DNA of 40,405 nucleotides, from contig JAFTYI010000022.1 in NCBI GenBank assembly GCA_017464815.1, forward strand, positions 1 to 40,405. Direction: 5' to 3'. Every line of letters begins with the position of its first letter. The stretch's first letter is position 1. Below the pieces are notes generated by a model. That model was not told where the DNA came from, did no database searches, and worked only from the letters and a program-made list of their open reading frames with translations. The position numbers and the translations under genes are program-made. This document shows, piece by piece, positions 32,680 to 40,405 of the stretch. The stretch comes from Bacteroidaceae bacterium (lineage in GTDB: Bacteria > Bacteroidota > Bacteroidia > Bacteroidales > Bacteroidaceae).

Positions 32680-34869
32680 ATGTCAAAATTAAGATTCAGG
32701 GTCATCGAAACGGCATTCCGCAAGAAAGCCATGACGGTGACTCCACCCACACAAAGACCGACTGAGTACTTTGCCAAATACGTATTCAACCGGTCAAAGA
32801 TGCAGAAATACCTCCCACAGGATGTATACGAGAAACTGATTGATGTCATCGACAACGGTGCCCCACTCGACCGCAGCATAGCCGACGAGGTGGCTGCCGG
32901 CATGAAGAGGTGGGCCATCGAGCTGGGTGTCACCCACTACTCACACTGGTTCCAACCCCTGACCGACGGCACAGCCGAAAAACACGATGCCTTTGTGGAG
33001 CACGATGGAAAGGGGGGCATGCTGGAAGAGTTCTCGGGCAAACTGCTTGTGCAACAGGAACCTGACGCATCATCCTTCCCCAATGGTGGCATACGCAACA
33101 CTTTCGAGGCCCGCGGCTATAGTGCCTGGGACCCCTCGTCGCCAGTGTTTGTCGTAGACGACACCCTCTGTATTCCCACCGTATTCATCGCCTACACGGG
33201 CGAAGCACTCGACTACAAGGCTCCGCTTTTGAAGTCGCTGCGGGCAGTGAACCAAGCGGCCACAGCCGTGTGCCACTACTTCAATCCCGAGGTGAAGAAG
33301 GTGTTCACCTATCTGGGTTGGGAACAGGAATATTTCTTGGTTGATGAAGGACTCTATGCCGCCCGCCCCGACCTGTTGCTTACGGGACGCACACTGATGG
33401 GACACGAATCATCGAAGAACCAACAGCTTGAAGACCATTACTTCGGCGCCATCCCTCCCCGCGTGGCAGCCTTCATGACCGACCTCGAGGTGAAGTCGCT
33501 GGAGCTTGGCATCCCTGTGAAGACGCGCCACAACGAGGTGGCTCCCAACCAATTTGAGTTGGCGCCCATCTATGAGGAATGCAATCTGGCCGTCGACCAC
33601 AACATGCTGCTGATGTCGCTCATGCGCAACGTGGCACGCAACCACGGATTCCGCATCCTGCTCCACGAAAAGCCTTTCAAGGGAGTAAACGGTAGCGGAA
33701 AACACAACAACTGGTCATTGGGGACCGACACGGGCATCCTGCTGCACGCCCCGGGTAAAACGCCCGAAGATAATCTGCGCTTCGTCACCTTCGTGGTGAA
33801 CACGCTGATGGCCGTATACCGCCACAACGGTCTGCTGAAGGCAAGCATCATGAGTGCCAACAACGCCCACCGATTGGGGGCCAACGAGGCACCGCCGGCC
33901 ATCATCTCATCCTTCCTCGGAAAGCAACTGAGCGAGGTGCTCGACCGACTGGAGACAAGCAGCAACGACGAACTCATCATCATCGAAGGCCGACGGGGCA
34001 TGAAACTGGACATCCCCCAGATTCCCGAACTGCTCGTCGACAACACCGACCGCAACCGCACCTCCCCCTTTGCCTTCACAGGTAACCGCTTCGAGTTCCG
34101 CGCACCGGGTTCCGAAGGCAACTGTGCCAGTGCCATGATTGCTTTGAACTCGGCCGTAGCCGAACAGTTAGGAGACTTCAAAGCCGAGGTGGACGAACTG
34201 ATACAGAAGGGAGAAGAGAAGATTTCGGCCATCCTCAGCGTACTGCGCCGCCTCATCAAGGAGTGCAAGGCCATCCGCTTCGACGGCAACGGCTACAGCG
34301 ACGAATGGAAAGCCGAAGCTGCCCGCCGCGGACTGGACTGCGAGACAAGCTGTCCGCTCATCTTCGACAACTACCTGAAGCCCGAGTCGGTGGCCATGTT
34401 CGAAAAGACAGGCGTAATGAACCGCAAGGAGCTGGAAGCCCGCAACGAAGTGAAGTGGGAAATCTACACCAAAAAGATTCAAATTGAGGCACGTGTGTTG
34501 GGTGACTTGGCCATGAACCACATCATCCCCGTGGCCACCAAGTATCAGAGCGACCTCATCGACAATGCTTACAAGACGAAAAAACTGTTCCCCGCCGAGA
34601 AGGCTACCGTGCTGTCGGCCAAGAACATCGACCTGATTGAGCAGATTGCCGAGCTGAACAACTTCATCGAGGAGAATGTGGCACGCATGATTGAGGCACG
34701 CAAAGTGGCCAACCGCATCGAAAGCGAACGCGAAAAGGCCATTGCCTACCACGACACGATTGCCCCCATGCTTGAGAGCATCCGCCAACGCATCGACCAA
34801 CTGGAGCTGATTATCGACGACCAGATGTGGCCGCTGCCGAAATACCGCGAACTGTTGTTTATCAGATAA
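32680..34869 (+). CDS. glnN: Glutamine synthetase type III
   Basis: Makes glutamine from glutamate, ammonia and ATP in the cytosol; main ammonia assimilation route in Bacteroides-type bacteria. 729 residues, the expected size for type III (GSI is about 450). Family blocks: TPPTQRPTEYFAKYVFN, VTHYSHWFQPLTDGTAEKHDAF, LGWEQEYFLVD (metal-binding Glu), KTRHNEVAPNQFELAPIYEECNLAVDHN, LLHEKPFKGVNGSGKHNNWSLG (catalytic His/Asn region), NRTSPFAFTGNRFEFRAPGSEGNCA, and the C-terminal extension unique to type III. All are intact. It stands alone on +, divergent from the polysaccharide operon, and ends at a large inverted repeat. Confidence 0.97.
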   Translation: MSKLRFRVIETAFRKKAMTVTPPTQRPTEYFAKYVFNRSKMQKYLPQDVYEKLIDVIDNGAPLDRSIADEVAAGMKRWAIELGVTHYSHWFQPLTDGTAEKHDAFVEHDGKGGMLEEFSGKLLVQQEPDASSFPNGGIRNTFEARGYSAWDPSSPVFVVDDTLCIPTVFIAYTGEALDYKAPLLKSLRAVNQAATAVCHYFNPEVKKVFTYLGWEQEYFLVDEGLYAARPDLLLTGRTLMGHESSKNQQLEDHYFGAIPPRVAAFMTDLEVKSLELGIPVKTRHNEVAPNQFELAPIYEECNLAVDHNMLLMSLMRNVARNHGFRILLHEKPFKGVNGSGKHNNWSLGTDTGILLHAPGKTPEDNLRFVTFVVNTLMAVYRHNGLLKASIMSANNAHRLGANEAPPAIISSFLGKQLSEVLDRLETSSNDELIIIEGRRGMKLDIPQIPELLVDNTDRNRTSPFAFTGNRFEFRAPGSEGNCASAMIALNSAVAEQLGDFKAEVDELIQKGEEKISAILSVLRRLIKECKAIRFDGNGYSDEWKAEAARRGLDCETSCPLIFDNYLKPESVAMFEKTGVMNRKELEARNEVKWEIYTKKIQIEARVLGDLAMNHIIPVATKYQSDLIDNAYKTKKLFPAEKATVLSAKNIDLIEQIAELNNFIEENVARMIEARKVANRIESEREKAIAYHDTIAPMLESIRQRIDQLELIIDDQMWPLPKYRELLFIR

Positions 34870-34879
34870 TAAAACGAAT

Positions 34880-35057
34880 AGAGAGGGTGTCATAATACCG
34901 ACGGTCTCTGTCATTCTGAGCGCAGCGAAGAATCTGTAGACATCAGCTAAAATATAAAGCTCACGTTATCAGATTCTTCGCTGCGCTCAGAATGACAAGA
35001 GACCGTCAGAAAAAAAGCAATAAAAGAGTGTATTTGTATTTTTGACATACCCTCTCT
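34880..35057. repeat. Nested inverted repeat between glnN and the DUF308 gene
   Basis: Outer arms AGAGAGGGTGTCA (34880-34892) and TGACATACCCTCTCT (35043-35057). Inner arms 34900-34936 and 34970-35007, about 36 paired bases: GACGGTCTC and GTCATTCTGAGCGCAGCG on the left, with their complements on the right. The CATTCTGAGCGCAGCGAAGAATC word resembles a dispersed repeat seen in many bacterial genomes (recollection). It probably also terminates the two convergent genes. Confidence 0.85.
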
Positions 35058-35069
35058 TCTTTTTATCCC

Positions 35070-35669
35070 CTATTCTTCCATCGCATTTTCCGGTTCTTTC
35101 TGTTCCACCACAATCTCCAATTCTTTAACATCATCATTCTGCTGACGGAACTTGATGACATTCACCATGTCGGAAAGTCCGTACACCATGCAACCGATTC
35201 CTAAGATGATGAAAGGCACATTGGCCGATTCGATGGGATTGAACAGGATGAAGATGCCCAGCAGCATCACCAACACGGGAGTCACATAGAACCCGGCAGG
35301 CACACGCACCCACTGGCGGGCCATTGTCAGTTGGACAATTTCGCTAAGTCCGGCATAGGAGAGAATGATGCCCAACGCATACATCAGCGACTTTTCAAAA
35401 AACACGGGGCTGACAATCAGGCAAAGGCCAAACAGAATGCTGCCTATGCCCAAGACCTGTGACCATCCGAAGCGCCGTCCTCCATCGGGCGAAGTCTTGC
35501 GGTAATAGTTCAACAGCGAGAGCAATCCCGGTATCAAGAACAAACAGCCTATGGCCATTATCAGATAAGTCACGGCACTCTGTGACCAAAAGACCAACAG
35601 AACACCTATCAACAAGGCGGTGATGCCGCGAAGCATCCCAATCGTAATGCCAGTAGTTTTCTTTTCCAT
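35070..35669 (-). CDS. DUF308 (HdeD-like) membrane protein
   Basis: 199 residues with six hydrophobic helices in three pairs: MLRGITALLIGVLLVFW, AVTYLIMAIGCLFLIPGLLSLL, VLGIGSILFGLCLIVSP, SLMYALGIILSYAGLSEIV, FYVTPVLVMLLGIFILFNP, VPFIILGIGCMVYGLSDMVNVI. This is the DUF308/HdeD layout (short membrane repeats). HdeD is linked to acid resistance in E. coli; no function is proven for Bacteroidota members. The C-terminal tail is charged (EIVVEQKEPENAMEE). It lies 4 bases downstream of a 47-residue membrane-protein gene, almost certainly one transcript. Confidence 0.88.
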   Translation of the reverse strand: MEKKTTGITIGMLRGITALLIGVLLVFWSQSAVTYLIMAIGCLFLIPGLLSLLNYYRKTSPDGGRRFGWSQVLGIGSILFGLCLIVSPVFFEKSLMYALGIILSYAGLSEIVQLTMARQWVRVPAGFYVTPVLVMLLGIFILFNPIESANVPFIILGIGCMVYGLSDMVNVIKFRQQNDDVKELEIVVEQKEPENAMEE

Positions 35670-35673
35670 CTAT

Positions 35674-35817
35674 CTATTTTGTTATACACAACATTTGCAT
35701 CACACTCACCACGGCCAGCCCTTCGTCTTCACCAACCAATATGGCCACGTAAAGCCACCACAGAAGCAACACTATAAGCAGGGCCACGCCCAAGCGAATC
35801 CAGAATTTTCTTTTCAT
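35674..35817 (-). CDS. Small single-helix membrane protein (47 residues)
   Basis: Short frame, 47 residues: MKRKFWIRLGVALLIVLLLW starts it. The N-terminus is basic (KRK, R8), followed by one hydrophobic helix (about residues 9-28, VALLIVLLLWWLYVAILV) and a short acidic segment GEDEG, then VVSVMQMLCITK. This gives a typical N-in membrane topology. The stop TAG (35674-35676) is 4 bases before the DUF308 ATG at 35669, so translation is probably coupled. No family recognised. The clean helix pattern and tight spacing make it a likely real gene and a possible partner of DUF308. Confidence 0.65.
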   Translation of the reverse strand: MKRKFWIRLGVALLIVLLLWWLYVAILVGEDEGLAVVSVMQMLCITK

Positions 35818-35898
35818 TGTTCCATTTGTTATGAGTCCAGACGACCTACTGTTGCCGCCTTTATACCCTCTCCAACAAACGAAACACCCGTTTGGTTC

Positions 35899-37593
35899 TT
35901 AGAATCTGTACCCCACGGTCAGCAACAACTGGCTGCGCTCGGCATCCATCTTGGTGGCGGGCAACAGGCCATCGGCTGACGGATATTGCACCAAGGCGTC
36001 TTCATAACTGAACTGGCTGTCAAAGGGATAGAACTCACTCTTCTGATGGGTGTATTGGAAGGCTGCATCCAAGTAGAGCTGCCCCGTACGGAATCCCATA
36101 CCCAAGGTGAACGTGTTGCGTGCCATCATGTTCTCATATTCGGCATCGGTGCGGGTCGTGTTGGGATAGAGCCACTTGTAAGCGCCCTTCTCAAAAGATG
36201 CCGAGCTGTAGTTATATCCGGCACGCAGGCTGAACTCGGGAACCAACTTGACCTCGGCCCCCACACGGAGGGTGTGTACGCCCTTCAGGTCCTCTGTCAT
36301 CCAATCGTTCTCCTCCTCCATCTCAAAGCCATCGTCGTAGCGCAGTTCGGCCGAAGAGTAATCGGTGTATTCATACTCGGCCCCCAATGCCACACTGGTG
36401 CCGATGGTGTGTCCCATGCTGACATTGAACTTCCACGGAGTGAGCAGTTCGTAATCAAACTGTGCCACATCGGTTTCGCCATAATAGTTGTCCAACGAAG
36501 ATGAGAGCGAAGCCCAATGGCGGTCAGACAATTTATATAAGGTAGGCGTATGCACCGCCAATCCCATGCGGAAAGCCGACTCTTCCAACGGACGGATGAT
36601 GACACCGAACTTGGCATTCACACCCGTTCCCTCGGTCACAAAATCGTTGTTCAGCGTGAACTCCGTGGGCGTGCCATCAAACTCGCCCCATTCACTGTAT
36701 GCCGATGAGCGCTTGTAGTTCACATCATGGAATTCCACCGTCATTCCCAAATAGACACGGTCGTTGATGTTGGTCGACAGGTTCATGTCGAACACATTCA
36801 CCCCACCCGTTTCGCGACTGCGATATTCGGTATCGTAGCCCGGTATACCGATGTAGTGTTTGTACTCATAGAGCGGACTCCCGTTGTCATCCCTAATGGG
36901 GTTGCCACCAGCATCCACCAACGGTTCGTCGCCCTCTTCATAGTCGGGGCCAATCTGGGGACCGATGAGTCCGCCCTGTATGCCCAACACTCCCAACCAC
37001 GACAGGTCGCTCCAGTCATCGCCGTAGTAGTTGCCATCCAACTCATTATATACCTTATAATAATCATTCAGCGGCAATGGATTGTAACGTCCGCTCTCGT
37101 CCCGATTTGTCATCGAGGCAATCTGGTCGCTCAGCGACATGCCCAGCAGATTGCCATACATGGCCATCCGCCGGTTGAAGTTGCGTTGCTTGCGATAGTT
37201 CAGTCCCACGTTCACATAGCGGATGGTCCCTTCATTGCTGAACTTATTGCTGAACACCACGCCCAACTGGTCAAACGACATACGCGAACGGTTTTCCTTT
37301 CCGGTCACACCCTCGAAGTCGCTCTTCACTTGCGTGTCATTCAGGCTGATGGTTCCAGCCACATCGTTGCTGCGGAACAGGCCGATACCGGCCGGATTGC
37401 TACCCATGGTAGAGAGGTCACCACCAAGGGCACTCATGGCCCCACCCATACCCACGAAACGGGCCGTACCGTTCAAGTCGGTATCAATAAGGCGGGCTGC
37501 ATCGTATTGCGTCTGAGCCATAGCCACGCCTCCCGAAAGGAACATGGCCATTATGCCCGTTATCATTCTATTCGTTTTCATCATTGTCTTCAT
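35899..37593 (-). CDS. OmpP1/FadL-family outer membrane transport protein
   Basis: 564 residues. The signal peptide includes MITGIMAMFLSGGVAMA, cleaved before QTQYDAARL. The mature start TARFVGMGGAMSALGGDLSTMGSNPAGIGLFRSND is the FadL/TodX/OmpP1 plug motif (NPAG). The remaining protein is beta-strand-rich with amphipathic aromatic strands and ends SQLLLTVGYRF with a terminal Phe, as in outer membrane barrels. Members carry hydrophobic compounds across the outer membrane; in Bacteroidota they are often annotated hemin receptor-like without proof. Three Met codons near the start (37593, 37584, 37581) are possible. It lies 44 bases downstream of the His/Trp-rich protein gene on the same strand. 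Confidence 0.88.
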   Translation of the reverse strand: MKTMMKTNRMITGIMAMFLSGGVAMAQTQYDAARLIDTDLNGTARFVGMGGAMSALGGDLSTMGSNPAGIGLFRSNDVAGTISLNDTQVKSDFEGVTGKENRSRMSFDQLGVVFSNKFSNEGTIRYVNVGLNYRKQRNFNRRMAMYGNLLGMSLSDQIASMTNRDESGRYNPLPLNDYYKVYNELDGNYYGDDWSDLSWLGVLGIQGGLIGPQIGPDYEEGDEPLVDAGGNPIRDDNGSPLYEYKHYIGIPGYDTEYRSRETGGVNVFDMNLSTNINDRVYLGMTVEFHDVNYKRSSAYSEWGEFDGTPTEFTLNNDFVTEGTGVNAKFGVIIRPLEESAFRMGLAVHTPTLYKLSDRHWASLSSSLDNYYGETDVAQFDYELLTPWKFNVSMGHTIGTSVALGAEYEYTDYSSAELRYDDGFEMEEENDWMTEDLKGVHTLRVGAEVKLVPEFSLRAGYNYSSASFEKGAYKWLYPNTTRTDAEYENMMARNTFTLGMGFRTGQLYLDAAFQYTHQKSEFYPFDSQFSYEDALVQYPSADGLLPATKMDAERSQLLLTVGYRF

Positions 37594-37637
37594 TTACAAA
37601 TTCATGTCTACTGTTCTTTCAATCAAAGACACAAGCA

Positions 37638-39035
37638 TCATCTGCGGCCACCACCCGAACGGCCTCCACCGCCCGAACTGCGGCTACTGCCTCCACCACT
37701 GGAGCTGCGGCTGCTACTACCCGATGAGAACGAGCTGGAGCTGCGCGAACTGCCCGATGATGAGGAACGGGTTGAGTATGAGCTGGAGCTGCGGCTGCTA
37801 CTGCTGCGCGACACATTGCCTGACGAAGTGCTGCGGCTGCTGCTGTTACTGCGTGACACATTGCCCGAAGACGAACTGCGCGACGAAGAACTGCGTACCG
37901 TGCTTTTTGCAGCACTGCTCGACGAAGAGCTGCGGCTGCTACTGCTGCGTGTGTAGGTTCCGGAAGAGCGTTCTGTTGACGAACTTCCACTCCGTCCTAC
38001 CGTATTACGGCTGGCACGTCCGCTTGCCGGAACGGCATTACCGACCGAGTTTCCACGACTGCCACTTGTTGAACGCACGGCATCGTCCGAATCACGTCCG
38101 GCCACCACACGTCCCGAGGTGCGGCCTGATGATGAATTGCCACGCGAAGCCACTGTACCACGGTCGTTGCCACGAGTGGCACGCACACTGTTGTCATCGC
38201 GACGGTCGCCACGCACTGCATTGGGGCGGTCGGCCGTGCGACGACGGTTGTCGTAGTAGAATCCGTCGCGCCATCCGCCACCGATGTGTCCGCCACCTCC
38301 GGCCCAGATGGGACCATGATGATGGTGGTGGTGGTGTCCCCAGTAGGGATAGTGATGATGATGGTGGTGATACCACGGGTCGCCCCATCCCCATCCGAAG
38401 CCGAAGCCACCCCAACCGATGTGCCAGCTCCATCCGTAGTCCCAGTGCCACGGGTCGTAGCGCCAGTTCCACCAGGCAGGATTGCTCCATGTGGGGAAAG
38501 CGTAGGCATAGAAGCCGTCGGTGTAGACATTCCAATCATAAGGCGACCAGCTGTATACCAAGTCCCAGTAGAGCGGACTGCTCACCGGCACAGCCACACG
38601 CGGACTGCGGAAACGAATCAGACGGGTGGCATACTCATATTCATCCTGTGTACCCTCAAATCCGTTCACCCACTCACCGGCAAGCTCATCATCCTCTTCC
38701 TCCTCAACGACATAGGCCACCTCTTCGTCAGCCGGTGTGTATCGGCGGTTATATTCATCCACGTCGCGCTCCACGCCAGCAGCATCGCGCACGGTGGTTG
38801 CGGCAGCCAACTGACGCACCGACACTGTGCTCACGCCCGCTTCCGAAGCCGGAACCCGACGCACCTGCCCACTGGAGGTGACAACGGTCACATCCTTCTC
38901 TTCGTCGGCCACGCGTTCAACCTTCTCTTTCTTCTCTTTCTTAGGAACAAAGTAAAGATCATCGTCAATACTCTGTGCCATGCTCAATTGCGGCAGGGCT
39001 GCCAGCAAAAACGATAATAATACCAATTTCTTCAT
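37638..39035 (-). CDS. Secreted low-complexity protein: acidic, Trp/His-rich, then Ser/Arg-rich
   Basis: 465 residues. Signal peptide MKKLVLLSFLLAALPQLSMAQ. Residues about 20-150 are charged and acidic (VPKKEKKEKVERVADEEKD, EDDELAGEWVNG). Residues about 150-265 are Trp/Tyr/Gly/His-rich (WSNPAWWNWRYDPWHWDYGW) with His6 and His7 tracts encoded at 38352-38369 and 38316-38336. The last 180 residues are almost only Ser, Arg and Gly (TRSSSSRSSSSSSAAKS) with repeated SSSRS units. I recognise no catalytic domain. The His clusters suggest metal binding; the tail may be cell-wall or polyanion-interacting. Inferred only. Its promoter lies at 39139-39168, and it is probably co-transcribed with the OmpP1-like gene. 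Confidence 0.8.
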   Translation of the reverse strand: MKKLVLLSFLLAALPQLSMAQSIDDDLYFVPKKEKKEKVERVADEEKDVTVVTSSGQVRRVPASEAGVSTVSVRQLAAATTVRDAAGVERDVDEYNRRYTPADEEVAYVVEEEEDDELAGEWVNGFEGTQDEYEYATRLIRFRSPRVAVPVSSPLYWDLVYSWSPYDWNVYTDGFYAYAFPTWSNPAWWNWRYDPWHWDYGWSWHIGWGGFGFGWGWGDPWYHHHHHHYPYWGHHHHHHHGPIWAGGGGHIGGGWRDGFYYDNRRRTADRPNAVRGDRRDDNSVRATRGNDRGTVASRGNSSSGRTSGRVVAGRDSDDAVRSTSGSRGNSVGNAVPASGRASRNTVGRSGSSSTERSSGTYTRSSSSRSSSSSSAAKSTVRSSSSRSSSSGNVSRSNSSSRSTSSGNVSRSSSSRSSSSYSTRSSSSGSSRSSSSFSSGSSSRSSSGGGSSRSSGGGGRSGGGRR

Positions 39036-39138
39036 AACGCTATGTCTCCTTTAATTATTAAGGTAAGGGCCTCTCACCTCCCCCACCATTGTTACTATCC
39101 GCAGGCATGCATATGCCCACTTTAACATATCTCTACTG

Positions 39139-39168
39139 CAAATATAGGAAACAATATTCATATCACAA
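39139..39168 (-). promoter_or_regulatory. Promoter of the His/Trp-rich protein gene
   Basis: On the - strand TTG (39166-39168), 19-base spacer, TATATTTG (39139-39146), a full match. Leader about 95 bases. The rest of the 306-base gap to prmA is AT-rich; a weaker + box TACTTTCG (39285-39292) may serve prmA. Confidence 0.65.
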
Positions 39169-39341
39169 GTAGAAAAACTCATTTTTTTCACAAAGTTTTC
39201 CTATTAGTTCACATTTTAACAGTAGTTTTTCGGCTTCTTTTCACATTTTAAGAAATTTAAAGAGGTTTTTCAGCAGAAAAGCAGTACTTTCGCAAATTGA
39301 AAACAGGAGATATTGGAAAAAACATAATTCATAATAAAAAA

Positions 39342-40190
39342 ATGGTCTACATAGAAGTCACCTTCACCCTCACCCCTTGGAGTGAAACCGCCCAAGACGT
39401 GCTCACCGCCCTGGCCGGAGAGATTGGTTTTGAAAGTTTTGTGGAAGAAGAAGCCACATTGAAAGCCTACATCCAACAGAAACTCTACGACGAGTCCGTC
39501 ATCCGCGGCATCATCGCCGACTTTCCCATGCCCGACGTGGCCATTGCCTACACCGCACAAGAACAGGAGGACAAAGACTGGAACGAGGAGTGGGAAAAGA
39601 ACTTCTTCCAGCCCATCATCATCGGCAACCGATGCGTCATCCACAGCACCTTCCACAAGGACACGCCCCAGATGGAATACGACATCCTCATCAATCCACA
39701 GATGTCCTTCGGCACAGGCCACCACGAAACCACCAACCTCATGGTCAGCCGCCTGTTGGAGACTGAGTTGAAGGGACAACGCGTGCTCGACATGGGCTGC
39801 GGCACCTCCATCCTGGCCATCCTGGCCGCCAAGCGCGGAGCATCCGCCATCACTGCCATCGACATCGACGACTGGTGTGTCAGCAACTCGGCCGACAACA
39901 TCCGTCTGAACGCCATCGACAACATCACCGTCCGCCTGGGCGATGCCGACGTGTTGCGCACCGAGCATCCCACCTTCGACCTCATCATTGCCAACATCAA
40001 CCGCAACATCCTCACCGCCGACATGGATGCCTATGCCCAGTGCATGACCAAGGGCAGCCGCATCTTCCTCAGCGGCTTCTATGTGGACGACATCCCCGTC
40101 ATCCGGCAAAGCCTCACAGCCAACGGCCTCACCTTCGTGGAGCACCACGAAAACAATCGCTGGGCCATGGTGGTGGCAGAGAAGAGGTGA
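39342..40190 (+). CDS. prmA: Ribosomal protein L11 methyltransferase
   Basis: Methylates ribosomal protein L11 using S-adenosylmethionine. 282 residues from ATG 39342 (MVYIEVTFTLTPWSETAQDVLTALAGEIGFESF, the PrmA N-terminal L11-binding domain); a TTG 45 bases upstream is also in frame but unlikely. NPQMSFGTGHHETT is the diagnostic PrmA substrate loop, LDMGCGTSILAILAAKRGA is the SAM motif I, followed by AIDIDDWCVSNSADN and LIIANINRNIL (motif IV, NINRN, typically NPPY/NI in this family). Length is normal. It stands alone on + and ends about 80 bases before the transposase hairpin. Confidence 0.95.
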   Translation: MVYIEVTFTLTPWSETAQDVLTALAGEIGFESFVEEEATLKAYIQQKLYDESVIRGIIADFPMPDVAIAYTAQEQEDKDWNEEWEKNFFQPIIIGNRCVIHSTFHKDTPQMEYDILINPQMSFGTGHHETTNLMVSRLLETELKGQRVLDMGCGTSILAILAAKRGASAITAIDIDDWCVSNSADNIRLNAIDNITVRLGDADVLRTEHPTFDLIIANINRNILTADMDAYAQCMTKGSRIFLSGFYVDDIPVIRQSLTANGLTFVEHHENNRWAMVVAEKR

Positions 40191-40267
40191 CATGATGTCA
40201 TAAAACAAAATCCCCGCAACCAATCGAACAGTGGTACAACCATCCGCGATAGCATTTGACCTACAAA

Positions 40268-40302
40268 AAAGATAGCCGTCCCGATATTGGACGGCTATCT
40301 TT
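40268..40302 (-). terminator. Terminator hairpin of the partial transposase gene
   Basis: Perfect 14-bp stem AAAGATAGCCGTCC (40268-40281) / GGACGGCTATCTTT (40289-40302), loop of seven. Read on the - strand it is followed by a run of T, as for an intrinsic terminator. The stop codon TAG (40295-40297) lies inside the stem. A mostly unannotated 77-base stretch precedes it from prmA. Confidence 0.85.
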
Positions 40303-40405
40303 GCACTTGCTTCCATTTGTCGGGAAGCAAATCACGATAATGTTCTAAAGGAGTATTAGGTGGCCATGCGGCACAACGGTCTATAACGTCACAGAAGTAT
40401 TGAAA
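40295..40405 (-). CDS. Probable IS66-family transposase, C-terminal end (partial)
   Basis: The last 36 residues of a gene that runs off the right edge, reading on the - strand: YFCDVIDRCAAWPPNTPLEHY followed by RDLLPDKWKQ, then TAG. The pattern (aromatic-rich helix, P.NTPLE.Y..LLPD.W) resembles the C-terminal domain of Bacteroidota IS66-type transposases, which end near LLPxxW. Assignment rests on a short segment and memory of the family, so confidence is moderate. If right, an insertion element lies just outside the window, with its stop codon inside its own terminator hairpin. Confidence 0.55.
   Translation of the reverse strand, partial: FQYFCDVIDRCAAWPPNTPLEHYRDLLPDKWKQVQR

Noticed and set aside
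36727-37956. Long + strand frame (409 codons) opposite the OmpP1 and Ser/Arg-rich genes
   Set aside because: Antisense shadow of repetitive codons; poly-Leu/Glu/Arg translation without any domain.
37544-38881. 445-codon + frame rich in Cys and His
   Set aside because: Complement of the Ser/Arg/Trp/His-rich gene; composition explained by that gene's repeats.
39270-40316. 348-codon - frame over prmA
   Set aside because: Antisense shadow of prmA, which has all family motifs.

Overview
The window looks like a chromosomal segment of a gut-type Bacteroidota, most likely Bacteroidaceae or a close relative such as Prevotella. Evidence: many intergenic gaps hold the Bacteroidota -7 promoter box TAnnTTTG, often with TTG/TTTG about 19-22 bases upstream. 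The primary sigma factor is the short form without region 1.1. The gene content is also typical: DUF4293, a divergent omega subunit, type III glutamine synthetase, Wzi-type capsule protein, an 852-residue SLBB exporter, a BspA-like LRR protein and HU fused to a winged helix. Species cannot be fixed from sequence alone.

Layout. (1) 1-351: a very G-rich noncoding strand, then the ansA promoter. (2) 352-9651: housekeeping genes: type I asparaginase on +; on - DUF4293, omega, BamD, a small secreted protein, the sigma factor, a PhnP-like metallohydrolase, MurB and a DUF4348-like lipoprotein; then pheS and nth on +. (3) 9779-13926: pgk, then wzi, a lipocalin-like lipoprotein and the initiating sugar-phosphate transferase, all on +. 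(4) 13967-32378: a surface polysaccharide locus almost wholly on -. Its left half has a flippase, a pyruvyl transferase and an FrhB-like protein, followed by a BspA-like LRR protein and a phage-like beta-helix protein. In the middle sit hipBA (-) and an HU/winged-helix protein (+), diverging from a gap full of operator-like repeats. The right half runs from the SLBB exporter through Wzz, Wzy, two GT2 enzymes and one GT4. (5) 32680-40405: glutamine synthetase III (+); a DUF308 protein, an untracked 47-residue membrane protein, an OmpP1/FadL-like porin and a His/Trp- and Ser/Arg-rich secreted protein (-); PrmA (+); and the end of a probable IS66-type transposase running off the right edge.

How it works together: sugar transferase, GTs, flippase (Wzx), polymerase (Wzy), chain-length protein (Wzz), SLBB exporter (Wza-like) and Wzi make a near-complete Wzx/Wzy-dependent capsule or exopolysaccharide pathway. 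Pyruvyl transferase suggests a ketal-decorated, acidic glycan. No UpxY/UpxZ pair, invertible promoter or tyrosine kinase (Wzc) is visible here.

Most interesting region: 23529-23865, between hipB and the HU/winged-helix gene. It holds a near-identical operator pair 41 bp apart next to the hipB promoter, and three 14-bp near-palindromes in exact 21-bp register next to the HU promoter. Other notable items are near-exact internal duplications in the beta-helix (276-bp spacing) and LRR (138-bp spacing) genes, three large dispersed-type inverted repeats, a 22-bp tandem repeat in a probable leader, and natural His6/His7 tracts. The interior of the polysaccharide locus looks more AT-rich than the flanking housekeeping genes, suggesting an exchanged accessory block.
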